Source of the DNA: Volvox africanus
Taxonomy: Eukaryota; Chlorophyta; Chlorophyceae; Chlamydomonadales; Volvocaceae
Length of the DNA: 64,000 nucleotides
Reading direction: 5' to 3'
Assembly: GCA_030268105.1 (NCBI GenBank)
Contig: BSDZ01000089.1
Span: 2,604,001-2,668,000, forward strand
Part shown: positions 49,501 to 60,650 of the stretch, piece by piece
Layout of the letters: each line of letters begins with the position of its first letter
Position numbering within the stretch: position 1 is the stretch's first letter
Translations under genes and position numbers: made by a program
Notes under the pieces: generated by a model
What the model was told of the DNA's origin: nothing
The model's database searches: none
The model's input: only the letters and a program-made list of their open reading frames with translations

Positions 49501-52500
49501 GCGGGCTTGGGGCTGAGCACCGCAAGTGAGGGATACCGTGATGGGTACTTGGGTTTGAGGTTGGTTAAGCCTCAAGCCTAAGGATATGGACAATGGGCCT
49601 GACGACGTGGCCGTTGGAAGGCATTAGATGGCGGCACGAATCGGACCAGGGAGCGTATTTCGTTTGTATATCGTCGCGTGTCACTGGTGTTAACAACAAC
49701 GGGTCTTCCCTGCCCTCCCACCCTCCGTTGGTTCATATCTCACGCCCCGATTCTTCTTTCCGGGTGGCTCCCACTCTGCCGGGCCCAGGCCGTGGCGGAC
49801 ACAATCGCGGCGTATTTTGTACCTACCATCGTGGCCATCTCGGTGGTGGTGTTCGCGGTCTGGCTTGGGGTATTCGCCTCAGGCCTGGTGCCGCTGTCAG
49901 CGCTGCCGCCGGGCGTATCCCCGCCCCTCCTGGCGCTTCTGCATGCGATCAGTGTTGTGGTGATTGCGTGCCCCTGCGGCCTGGGCCTTGCCACCCCCAC
50001 GGCGGTCATGGTGGGCACAGGCGTGGCGGCAAGGCAGGTAAGAGGGCGCCAAGGAATCGCTGAGTTGAGGGGACTTAATAGTCGCCGACGAAATTGGACA
50101 TGTGTGCACGATTTATGTGTGTGTGAGTGTGTGTGATTAGGCGGTGATTTTAGATATTCAACTCGTGAAAACGTGAACGTTGGATTAGGAACCATGGATT
50201 GTCTGATTTCTTTTCTGGTGTCTGTTTGTAGCAGTCAGTCACGGGTGTGGCGCAGTTTCTTTTGCACCCATCTGCTATCTTTTCTGCGTCAGTGCTGCTC
50301 TGCTCTGCTGTTTGTCTGAACTTGGCTATCACATGTTGACTGAGTGATCACTGTTACCTTCATCGCCTTGACTGTGCCTCTCTCAACTATAATGGCAGGG
50401 CGTGCTAATTAAGGGCGGTACCGCCCTGGAACGCGCGCACAAGGCTCGAGTGATTGTCTTTGACAAGACCGGCACTCTGACGCGTGGCGACTGTGCCGTA
50501 CGAAACCTTGTGATGCTGGACGCCGTCGATCTGCCGTTGGTTGCGGCCGACTGCGCCACCACCACCAGGCCTTCCGACGTCACAAGCAATGGTGTTCGGC
50601 ACTGCTGCAATGGCGGCGCAGTCAACGGCGCTTTGGACGCGTCCCGGCCGCCACTGCTGCCGCCGCGGTGGCCTCGGCGAGAACTGCTTTGCCTCCTGGC
50701 GGCGGTGGAGTCTGGCAGCGAGCACGTGCTGGCAAAAGCTATTGTTTCGTTCTGTGCCAGGGAGTTGCTCACCGATGGCGCCAACGGCATTGCGGGCGGC
50801 AGCGCCGCTGCCAGGGCTGCCGCCGCCACCATTGCCGGCCGGGACGTCCACGTGCATGATTTCCGCGCCGTACCTGGGCGTGGTGTAGCATGTACTGTGG
50901 AACTTTCCTCCAGCGCCGCCGCTACCTTGGGGGCCGCGTTTGATGGTGGGGCTGGCGGCTTCCCTGTAGTCATTGGCAACACGGCCTGGATGGAGGAGCA
51001 GGGGTGCGCACTGACGGCATCAGCCTTAGCGGCACTACGTCGTCTTGAACGCCAGGAGGGCTGCACGGTGGTGGCGGTGGCCGCCGCAGGCAGGCCGGTG
51101 GCCCTGATCGCTCTGCGGGACAGCATCAAGCCGGAGGTGCGGTTGCAGCCGTCGGCTCCACCGGCTGGCTCCCGGGTGGTATGTTTATGAACCGGCGGAC
51201 GGAAGGGCTCCACAACTGGCGTCCGCGAAGGGGAATATTGGTAACGATAGGAAGGATGAGAAAACGATGGCCTCCAACAAACTGCGGAAAGAAGACCTAT
51301 GTTGATATAATGAATGGTCATAGCTGATGATGAGGCTTGCAGGGCCTTGGAGCCCTCTGGATATCGGCTTGGTGTGGTGCGGTGTGGACGCTCTGATGAC
51401 TGCTCCTGGGATGACCAGGAGAGGGCCTGTTCCTGCACCCATAACGACTTTCTGGGGAGTGACTGGACCCAGCGGCATAACAACGCTTCCCTATGCATTG
51501 TCGTCTCTCATGCTGCGCACATGAGGTTGCATTCACCCCTTCCGATTTACCCCAACATACGCACCCGGCAGGCCCGCCGTGTGGTTTCTGCCCTACACCG
51601 CATGGGGATGGAGGTGTGGATGGCCTCCGGGGACTCGAGGAGGATGGCACGAGCCGTGGCTACGGAGCTGGGTATTCCGGCTGCCTGTGTCCTTGCCAAG
51701 GCTACACCCGCCGACAAGCTTGACCTCATCCGCACCCTTAAGGCTGGCCGAACACTGGCGGCGACCGACGCCGCCACCGCCAACGGCCAAGGGTACTATA
51801 GCGAAGATGAAGACGAGGTTGATCATGAGAAAATTGGCACAGATATTGAAGGGAATCACCTTGCTGTTAACGTGGTAGACGGCAAGGGTAACGAAGGCGG
51901 GGGCATTCGCGCGCCGCTCTTGGGATTGGCCCCCGTGCAGAGACGAGAAGCGGCAGCGGCGGGGGATTCATGGTGGCTGCGGTGGCGGCAGCGGCGGCAG
52001 CAGCAACGGTGGTCGTCGGTGGCAGCGACACCGCGGCCGCGTATTGTGGCGATGGTGGGCGACGGCATTAACGACTCGCCAGCGCTGAGCGAGGCTGATG
52101 TGGGTATCGCCATTGGGGCTGGGACGGACATTGCAGTGGAGGCGGCAAGCGTGGTGCTGATGCGCAGTAACCTCGAGGTGCGTCTGGCGGTCGCCTGATG
52201 TTGGATTTGTTTGGGTTTGGAGCTTCCACGTACGGCATGACTTGGTTTCGGTCATTTAGATGATGATGATGATGATGATGCTCTCCCAGGGGAGTGCATT
52301 CATTGCTCTTACCAATCAGCACAATCACTCAAGCGATCCAGTGGCCATGTGTAAAATCTAAACATATGGATGTACCCAACAATCAGGCGCCTTGCAATTA
52401 GCCACCAAACAATCACCCGTCCTACAATCAATAACTACAATTAACCTACCTCAATTAACCTACAGGATGTGGTAGTCGCGCTAGATATTTCCCGCGCGAC

Positions 52501-52702
52501 CTTCCGCCGCATTCTGCTCAATTTTCTGTGGGCTTACGGCTACAACGCGGCCGCGGTTCCACTTGCGGCGGGCGTGCTGTGGCCGCTGACCCACACGCTG
52601 GTGCCCCCGTGGGTGGCAGGGGCGGCCATGGCCCTCAGCAGTGTAAGTGTAGTGGCAAGCTCTTTGGCGCTGAAGATGTACCGCCGGCCTAAGATCGAGT
52701 GA
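41680..52702 (+). CDS. P1B-1 type copper-transporting ATPase (CopA/ATP7/RAN1 family)
   Basis: These pumps export Cu(I) into the secretory pathway or organelles. Exons carry, in order: a Cys-rich N-terminus (41680-43555), a first HMA domain GMTCAAC (to 44391, then 44890-44989), a second HMA domain GMTCASC (45153-45302, then from 45565), TM helices ([45 protein letters not shown]), the actuator loop with VTGESLP, the CPC helix ([17 protein letters not shown], exon 49789-50037), DKTGTLTRG in exon 50399-51136, the N-domain [24 protein letters not shown] in exon 51572-52177, and the last helices with YN and MALSS (52466-52702), the Cu(I) signature. Most joins keep phase. The join between the Cys-rich exons (ending 43555) and the HMA1 exon is unresolved: a TGA lies just past 43555, so translation of the pump could instead begin near 43936 with MNHPLSAV. 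The membrane location is unknown. Confidence 0.88.
44562..44593. repeat. Perfect 15-bp inverted repeat, 2-base loop
   Basis: The left arm CATGGCATCCTTACC (44562-44576) is followed by GT and its exact reverse complement (44579-44593). It lies in the intron between the two halves of the first HMA domain. Such a palindrome could extrude as a cruciform or fold as an RNA hairpin; no function is shown. Confidence 0.9.
49013..49046. repeat. (ACAG)n microsatellite
   Basis: About eight tandem copies of the four-base unit ACAG or GACA in an intron of the Cu-ATPase, between the exon encoding the VTGESLP actuator motif and the next one. A looser run of the same unit occurs near 27475-27510 in a WAPL intron. 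Confidence 0.85.
52256..52282. repeat. (GAT)n microsatellite in the last Cu-ATPase intron
   Basis: Eight or so uninterrupted GAT triplets lie in the intron between the hinge-domain exon (ends 52177) and the final exon (starts 52466). Confidence 0.85.
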
Positions 52703-55051
52703 TTGCACCCCGCGTTGACTTATCCCCGTCTCCTAGTCCCTTTTAGGTCCGTCCCCCTGGAATGAGTCCCTGATTAGGGGCTGCGCCGAGATGTACTCCT
52801 TTCTCATCACGTCCAAAAGTCAGCGATGCGTGTCATGGCGCGACTTCGGGACGTCGCCATGATAAGTGAAGGGGCGGATTCGGTGGTTAATGGTGAGACT
52901 TAAGAGGGATAGCTAAGGCGGTGGGCTGACCTTGGGCTTTGTAGGGGCGCTAGGTGATGCTAGGTTGCTTACGAAGCGCTCTGGGTACAGGTACACTCTC
53001 TAAAGCGGAAGAGGTGCTGATTCAGATGAGGCTTTGGGTGAGTGGGTTCGGAAATGTCTCCGTTGTTGTCGGGGTGCGGTGTACAGGTGCGGGATCGCAT
53101 GAATGGCTGCGTGGTGTGTACCTCTGGCGGTGTATAGCCCGGCAACGGTGAAGAATTCGGAATGGGTTGTGAAGCTGTGGAGGCGTGGCGGCCTGTATGC
53201 AGGCTTTGGGCCTGTGGATGGGAGGCCCCTTGCCTACTGGTCGGCATTGAAAATGTCTGGACTTAACATTCTGTGTACGTGACCTCCATTTCCGATAACC
53301 GGCGTTTGCTTTGTGTGCTTTATTGGAACTTCTGGGACTGAAAACCTTAAATAATGCAGGTTCAGTTTGGAGAGCACGGCTGGATGTTGTGGCGGTGTGG
53401 ATGTAGTGACGGTTAATTGATGAAATGAAGGCGGAGGAATACCAACTGAGCTGAAAAGAATCGAATGGATTGTGATTTAGTGAACCAGTGCCGGGTCCCG
53501 GCACAGTTGGTGGGATTTAAACGGGAAGGGGGAAATCGTTGGCGCACAACTTTGAAAGTGGTTACTATTTTGCTATACGTACAGAGAGGAGAACGCCTAT
53601 GTTTTAAATGGTTTGTTGGTTGCACCCCCTTCTTTGTCAGCTCCTTTTTGCATACCCCTCTCGCATTATTCAGGACTGTTAGAATGTGGCGTCCAGGTAG
53701 GGATTGTTTATCCGCCTGTGCCAAAATGCCGTCGGAGCCAGCGGCCTTGCATTAAAAGCTTTGATGCTTATGGCATCGGCCGGGGGCTCCATGCACTCCA
53801 TGCACTCGGCAGCAATCATGCATGCCCCGCCAGTGGTGGTACTGTAACGGCCGTGATGTTAGCGGTCGAATTTGCGGCTCTAAGATTTGCCCGCCAAATT
53901 GTGGAAATGCAGATTATGCAGAACTGCATCATCACAACACCAGTGCTCGCCAACTCCATCTCTGCCATCATCACATCCGCCACCATCTCCAACATGTCTT
54001 CAATAGCCGCCACCGGGAGCGCCGGCCAACACGGCAACCACCACCAAAAACGCAGCCGCCACCGCGGCCAAAACAACTTCATCGCCACCACCAACGACAC
54101 CGCCATCAACACCGCTAAAATCAGCAACAGCGCCAACACTAACCTCAATGGTACCAACTACGAAACCAACACGACTGCTGCCACCAATGCTGCCACCTGC
54201 AACAACACAAACACCGCCGGCATCCGCGCAAGCGCCCAGGCCATCAATTTCACCAGCGATAGTGGCCGCACCTGCAAGACCGCAAACGTCAGCACCAGCG
54301 TCTTCGTCAGCATCAACACGAACGCAGGCGCCAGCGTGAGCGGTGGCACAACCGTCCAGGCCAACTCCAGTGACCTTGTTACCCGCACCCGCAATGGGAA
54401 GTTGCACCCGGCCCTGAAAGGCTTCACGTTTCGACAGAGTGGTAGCCTTAGCGGGTTCAGCCGCAGGGTGGGCGGGTCGGCTGTGTAGGTTACTAAGAGA
54501 ACCGGAGGCAACAGCAGAAGCGGTGGACTGTAAAGAGATTGGGTGTGTATTAGTGCTCGCATGGGTTGGCTAGTGGAATGCAGAGCTGGAAGGTGCGTTG
54601 AGTGTTGGGAAGGTGCTGATAGCGGGGTGCATCCCATCACTTCGCCGGCATCTTCCATATGGTGCGCGCACGTAGGACCACTTCTGAACTTGGGTCTGGA
54701 TGCACTTATATGCGCGGGTCGCCGCACCGAGAAGCTGAGTGCTGCAAAGTCCTGTTATTTCGCTGCAGTCCTCATTCCTTCCGGCACTGCTAAGTTCATC
54801 CCCTTAAAAAAACGGAGGCAATGCCCCGTATCTGAAGGCAATTTCCTGGACATTTCGTGTCAATACCGCGTTGGCTTTGGCCGCTAGTGTGTAACGGTGT
54901 CCCGCATCAGATCGAGCGAACATAGCCTACCGTCATTACCCAAGCTGAGTCGATCATCCAACTGCCAGTGAATGGCCGCGCACCGACAGCGCCTGCCCAG
55001 TTGTCATCCGTTTGCAACACGGTCTGCGGCTGAGCAGCCAATGCTAGTGCA
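52703..55051. other. No supported gene; triplet-biased tract at about 53820-54480
   Basis: After the ATPase stop there are about 1.1 kb of ordinary sequence. At 53820-54480 the plus strand is rich in ACN/GCN/AAC triplets (ACCGCCA, AACACC), which keeps several frames open on both strands. One plus-strand frame reads Asn/Thr/Ala-rich, one minus-strand frame Gly/Val/Ala-rich. Neither has a signal peptide, domain or matching splice sites, so I treat this as biased sequence, not an assigned gene. Confidence 0.4.
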
Positions 55052-55662
55052 TCATGTATGCCCGTCCGGGTCGCCCTGCACTGCCATGGCGCGTATCCCT
55101 CCCAGCTGCAGGGTGCAAGCGATGTCCACCGCCCCCCGCTGCGTCACAAAGGGCTGCCCGACTTTGGCTTCCGATGACCTTCGGAGGTGTGAGCACTGCT
55201 CTCCGTCGCTAGAACGGGAAAAGCTGGCTGGGGAAGCTCCGACGATGGTGACGCCGGCAGATGCGGCAGGCAACGGTGGTGGAGATGGCAGAGCTGGGGA
55301 TGATATTGGCGGACACCGGTGTGGCCTTACTGGGAGAGCGAAACCTGCTGCAGACGGATCGCCGGACCAATAGACCTTCGTAAACCAACACAGGAAAGGA
55401 GGAAGGGGATACATGGGTACAGGATATCAGGGTTGAAGGAATTACATGTCGGGACAGAAACGTTGTTCCTGATTATCAGGACCGCCCAGTCGTTGATGCG
55501 GCAGGAGTACATGCAGGCATCCCCGTACTGGCATTCCTTGTTCTTGTAAGGAATACCCGTTGCTGCGGCAAACCGTAAGATTGTCACGCTGGGGGCAGGA
55601 ATGCTAATATCCGTCCTGCGGGATGATGACGCCTCCCTGGCGCCGGGAACTGCACGTTGCAC
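55052..55662 (-). CDS. Uncharacterised coding fragment, possible 3' end of a minus-strand gene
   Basis: Two minus-strand open stretches look protein-like. The upstream one (about 55662-55430) reads SVTILRFAAATGIPYKNKEC and, soon after, CMYSCRINDWAVLIIRNN, with five cysteines in a compact region. The downstream one (about 55200-55052) reads KVGQPFVTQRGAVDIACTLQ and ends DGHT at a TGA. A donor near 55419 could connect them, but the acceptor is not clear. More exons may lie upstream towards 56160, where SSLLAGGS is followed by a frame shift. No family is recognised; the Cys pattern suggests a secreted protein, which is inference. Confidence 0.3.
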
Positions 55663-58342
55663 TGTCGGGACAACTTATGTGTACGGTGCGGTTACCGCTG
55701 GCGCCACTGCTGGGCTCCCGTTACTGGCGCCACTACTGGCCGCGTTGACCACCTCTGGTATATCAACTTCTCATCCCCGGTTTGGTGACGGGCTGGGCGA
55801 AGACCTATTAACTCCGCAAATGTGGTACTGATCGCTTGTCCTATGCACTTGATATGCATACCCCTGCTACCCTGCCCAAGCCCCGACACAGCCGTTGCCA
55901 AGAGTTCCCTCTTGATCCAACAAGATTGGATGCCGTTGTTGACGGCGAGGTCCCCCAAGTCACGAATGCCGTGCCGTGAGGCCCAGAGAGTACGACATGT
56001 CCACCTGGGGAGAGCCAACCGGCGGCAAATTGTGAACCAGAAAGCTGCAGTACCATGTCGCTTGGGCAATCATGTTAACCTGACACTTCCGCCTGCAAGC
56101 AGCGAGCTAGGAGCGGGTGACTCCGTAACTCCGGGAACTCCATAACTGAAGCACCAGTTTGGAGCTTCATAACTCGCTTTCATGCAACGAGCAGCACAGC
56201 ACACCCGACGCGTTGCGGCTAACACATCTGTGTGTAGGCCCCGCAAGGGAACCGGCATGTGGCAATGTGCCACACGATGTCCCACATGCCCGTTCCCTTG
56301 CGGGGCATACAGAAGTTGGCTACTGGGTCCCAGCGGGCCTTGCTCTGTCCTGCGCGCACAGCTGCGCAAAATCACAATGCAATTGACTACCTCCACTGCT
56401 TTCTGGTCCAGCATGTTGAGCGATGTGCACGCAACCAATACTGAGGAGAATGCCCCATGTTACGGGCAACCAAGGGTGTACGGATGCACCGCCAGCGGAC
56501 ACGGAAGTGGCAGGGGATCTTGTGGAAGTGGAAGTAGCACGGCGATAAGAGGGTGAGTGTGGGTACTGCAGCTTTTAGGGGGAGCACAGGGGCTGTTTGC
56601 CAAAGATACTGGACTGCTTCATTTGTCAACAAGGGATCGATCAATGCCCTGGGAAGGGTCCTCCACCTTGGGGAAAACAATCAGCTAGTTCCGCTGCACA
56701 ATTGCGGAAAACGACCAGAAAAGGTTGAATCCTGACTGCCAAGGAGTGAAGTAGTCTTCCACTCCAGCCCTCCCGCCTGCCTGCCTCCAACCAACCCTTT
56801 ATGTCGGACCCTCCAGACCCCGTGACCTCACCTTTATGGACGAGCCCACGGCTTCGTCGAGTAAAACCTTACGAGTGTTGTCAACAATCCCAGGCTCTCC
56901 GGCTCGCCCATCGTGTCACTTCTATACGGCCTATCCGGAATTAGTAGGGCGGGGTAGGGCGGGATAGGGTGTCGTCCCTCCCCCGCTCTCCTGCTCCTTG
57001 CGCTCCTCCCGATCATGCATCCGAAATCCTCATTGCAATTGTGAGGCTCTTCCTTGCCTCCGTCGATAGGGGAGCGGACAGGGGTGGGAAGAGATTTGGT
57101 AATCGTCAACTGTTACTTGTACGTTTCTATTTCTCTTCGCTTGTTTTCCCTATAACAATGATGATAACAAGAACTCTAAAGGGCTTCGCGTTTTGAGATT
57201 GCTTATCCTCCAGCGGGACTAGAATGTGAGCTTTCCTTCGTAGGCAGGCCGTTGTATAGGTTCTCGGGGCCTATGCGGCGTGTGCAGTGACAATGGTTGA
57301 CATCTAGTGCGTGCCACCCTAGCCGAAGCCATGCTAGCGCCGAGGTCCTAAGCTTGTCCTTCGTCGCACCTGCTTGCTCTCCACAGGAGTGCACTGCACT
57401 TCATCTATTATTCATGAAATTTCCTCTAGATGCTTAGGTTTGGCAATCCTGGAATATTTTTCTGCGACTATTATTATATATAAGGCATGCCCACACTATG
57501 GAATGAACGATTGAATGTGACCGATGTGACCGATGGAATGTGACCATACATAAGATGCGATGTTACAGAAAGGGCAAATATCCAAGCTGGTCACTCGTCA
57601 AACAGGCAGATCGGACCGATAACTCTATCCCAGGGTATCCCATGATCATGCACCGCACAACAGCAGAGAAAAAGTCAAAGAAAAAGCTAGTGAACTTTAA
57701 AACCGACGCGCAAGGGACACTAAAAAGAGAAAGCTGAGCCCAGGCTTAATCGGAACCAGAGATGACTAGCTGACTCGGTCACAGCCTCCATTCTAACAAG
57801 CAGAGCCGTTAACAAAGCAGGTCACTTGCTTTACAGGCATAGAGGGTCCTCCCCACCTCAGGTGAACCCCAGTTGACGTAGAATCGTATATAGCCCGCGC
57901 ATTGCCGTGCGGATGTAAAAGGTGTTACAACCCCCCAGCATGCGGAGCATGACAGCGCCGACAGCGGAGGCAGGGCGCAGGGGACCATTGACCACGTAAG
58001 GACACGTATATATTTTGCTTACTGAAGTTATTTTACATGCACAATAAAAGGCCAAGGGTATCGCCTAGAAGCTGTGAGAGGTGTCCTAAATTATTCAGTT
58101 ATAGTGGATATTTTTCAGCAAGCTCTAAATGACCTCATAGTTTACGTAGTGCAAGCTTCATATTATATTTGGTAGGAAATCGGATGTTTTAATCTACAGT
58201 CGCGTGGACGGCAGTGAATGCAAAGCTACGCTTAATGCGACGGAAGCATGCCGATTGTTGGAAATACGACTGGCGCGGGCATGGGATGTATAACATCGCG
58301 CATTGATGTGCGGGACGCAGTTAACGGGCAAGCACAGGTGGG
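55663..58342. other. No assigned gene; contains an inverted repeat at 56238-56306
   Basis: Weak minus-strand open frames between 55700 and 56500 may belong to the fragment below them, but I could not join them in phase. From 56700 to 58342 nothing protein-like was seen. Short direct repeats of GTGACCGATG occur near 57515-57545. The region next to 58342 should hold either a promoter or an intron of the following plus-strand gene. Confidence 0.4.
56238..56306. repeat. Hairpin-forming inverted repeat, 25-bp arms
   Basis: The left arm (56238-56262, GCCCCGCAAGGGAACCGGCA...) and right arm (56282-56306) are reverse complements with one mismatch, separated by 19 bases. The arms are long enough for a stable RNA stem or a small foldback element. 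No flanking target-site duplication was recognised. Confidence 0.85.
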
Positions 58343-60043
58343 GTGGGGTGTTGTCAAGGAGCTCTTAAGTTGCAGAACCGAGACGATCCCAAGGCATGCC
58401 GCTGTCTTGGACTAATTTTTTTAGACAAACTATGCCTGATTCTCTTTGCGTGGCCATATTTCAAACGCGTCATACTTGGACGGTCTTACGTTCTTCCCCT
58501 CCCGGCCGCTCGCTCACTGTTGTGCAAGCAGAAACACCGCGATGACTGTTATACGCCAGGCACGGCCGCGGACATTGCATCCACGTCTCAACCATCTAAG
58601 GTGGCCCTGTTGACCCTGCCAGGGCTCCTCAGCCCCATCGCTCCCCCAACCACGGCTATCAACCCAATTGCGCCGCACACCACCACGTATATGCCTCACA
58701 AGCCGACCAAACGGCGACTCAACCTTTCAAGCCCACTGAAGCCCCAGCGTAAGTCTGGTAACCATGATGACGGCAAAGCCTCCGTGAAAGGCCATCGCAC
58801 AGTACAGGCCCCGCCCGAGGCTGTCCAAATCCCGACCAGGACCGCATGCGGCTTCTGCGTTAAACCAGATCCCGTTGGCCTTTGTTTGATGGAATCACAT
58901 GGAAATGTAAATTACGCAGCCATGGCCAAAGCCACCAGTCACAGCTCTGGTATCATGGTTGGCAATTCGCCAGTGGCGGAGGAGGTTTCGGAAGAGGAGG
59001 CTGTCGTTGCCATCACACATCCGGAACTGAACCTTGTCAAGGACGGCATGATGGCGGCTGATGGGGTGGGCCTCGTCCATGCAAGGAGGCCTGTCCGGGA
59101 GAGTGTATTACCTCATGGGAATTGGGAAGGCGGTGGGGAGCATAAAGGCGACGAGCAGTGGCAGTCAACATTGCCCAATCATCAAGGGAAGGAGGGTATC
59201 AAAGGAGAGAGGCAGAGGGGCCATGGCAGCAACACTGCCTCGGCCGCAGTCACCAGCGGTGGGGGTTGCACGGACCGGCCTGTCCGTAAGGCGGCGGCGA
59301 AAGCAAGGCAACGAATCATGATAAACTTGAAGGCGGTTAAGAAGGTGGGCCAAGTATTAGTCCCCCTCCGGTCGCATGCCGAAAATGATGTCGCTCCTAT
59401 CACGATCAAAGCAGCGGCAAGTGGTTCGGGTGGTTACGGCGCTGGCATGGTAAGCCGGCCCGGCTCCAGCAGCGTGGCAGCTGAGTCATCTGGCTGGAGC
59501 CCTGAAGTCGATATCGAACTCCATACCCAGCACACGACTCTGGTGGACGGCACCAATAAAGACGCTGGCGGGGATAGCGGTGCTGCTGATGCAGCCGGCC
59601 GCCGAGCCATGGGTGTCATTCCAGCCAATGTGGCGATTATTCTGGGTACTGATTTGGACGCGTCGGGGGACCCGGAGGGTTACCTCAGCGCAACCAGTAA
59701 AGATGATGACGAGCACGGTTGCGGTGGTGCGGAGGTCGGCCCTCAAGCTGACCGCTCCAGAGGCACACACCTCTCTGGAACAAGTGCCGCAGCCACCTCC
59801 GGCCACTCCTCCGGCGCACATGGTGCCCGGAGCGATCCTGAGGTACAGCAACAACAGCAACTGCAGCCAGAGCTGCCGGGATGGGACCCTCGGCGACCCG
59901 GCTACGTGGAACTGTCAGAGGCGGTGGAGTATCGACAGGCGCGTCAGCGGGCTTTGGTGAAGCGTCCTGAGGACCTGCCGCAATGCTGGGGCGTGGGACT
60001 GTTGGGTGAGCTGACCCGGGTGCTGCTTGGCTACGTCAGTTGA
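58343..60043 (+). CDS. Uncharacterised protein, long open exon
   Basis: The frame stays open for about 566 codons. It begins right after an AG acceptor-like site and its first codon is GTG, so 58343 is probably an exon edge and not a translation start; the first in-frame ATG is at 58691 (MPHKPTKRRL). The middle is low complexity (Gly, Ser, Ala, His) with KAAAKARQRI, and a QQQQQLQPELP run. The end is better ordered: RRPGYVELSEAVEYRQARQR, then EDLPQCWGVGLLGELTRVLL before a TGA. A consensus donor, G|GTGAGC near 60005, lies inside that last stretch, so this may instead be the N-terminal exon of the SET-domain gene downstream on the same strand. I could not find a phase-compatible acceptor. No family is recognised. 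Confidence 0.5.
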   Translation: MGCCQGALKLQNRDDPKACRCLGLIFLDKLCLILFAWPYFKRVILGRSYVLPLPAARSLLCKQKHRDDCYTPGTAADIASTSQPSKVALLTLPGLLSPIAPPTTAINPIAPHTTTYMPHKPTKRRLNLSSPLKPQRKSGNHDDGKASVKGHRTVQAPPEAVQIPTRTACGFCVKPDPVGLCLMESHGNVNYAAMAKATSHSSGIMVGNSPVAEEVSEEEAVVAITHPELNLVKDGMMAADGVGLVHARRPVRESVLPHGNWEGGGEHKGDEQWQSTLPNHQGKEGIKGERQRGHGSNTASAAVTSGGGCTDRPVRKAAAKARQRIMINLKAVKKVGQVLVPLRSHAENDVAPITIKAAASGSGGYGAGMVSRPGSSSVAAESSGWSPEVDIELHTQHTTLVDGTNKDAGGDSGAADAAGRRAMGVIPANVAIILGTDLDASGDPEGYLSATSKDDDEHGCGGAEVGPQADRSRGTHLSGTSAAATSGHSSGAHGARSDPEVQQQQQLQPELPGWDPRRPGYVELSEAVEYRQARQRALVKRPEDLPQCWGVGLLGELTRVLLGYVS

Positions 60044-60650
60044 ACGGAATGTGGGCCAGTAATTCCGAGCATTCGAACGTCAAATAGGCCCCGGGTCGGC
60101 GCCCTGAAAGCTCAGTGAGGCTGCATCGCAATGCCCCGAGTGCACGAGGGGTTACCAGTAGGTTGAAAGGAAGATGATGTGCATGCACAGGGTGATAGTA
60201 GGCTTGGTTTGCGGCATGATTCTATCGTACAATGAACAGCTTATCAGAGAGTAATGTGTTTTTACATACGCGGCAAGTAATGTTGCAACAGCAGTCTGTG
60301 AGCTCCAGGTATGGAAGGTGCGCACAAGTAGGGGAGGTTTTCGGTGTTGTCGACGCCTTTCAACTTTGCCGCTCATCTGCTGCAGGACGTTCTGCGGGCG
60401 AATGCCGTCATGTCCGCCAGAGTCTTGTTCATTCCACTACCATGGCGCGATGATGCACAGCGCTTTCGGGTTTCCACCCTGAGACTTCTCAGGGGCAGCT
60501 TGTTACCCCGCGCGATCGTCCCTCCCGTTCCGCGGTCAGGCACCTCTTCGGTGTAGCGTGAATGTTGTGCTAGTTGCCGCATGTTGGCTGTATGCGGAAT
60601 ATTAACTGCCCGGCTCACCCGCGCTGATGGACCCCTGCTGCCATCATCAG
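60044..60650. other. Gap between the long exon and the first secure SET-gene exon
   Basis: An acceptor-like TCATCTGCTGCAG ends at about 60386 and is followed by an open frame reading DVLRANAVMSARVLFIPLPW, which could be an exon of the SET gene. Its donor into the exon at 60651 (which needs one carried base) was not found. Confidence 0.35.
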
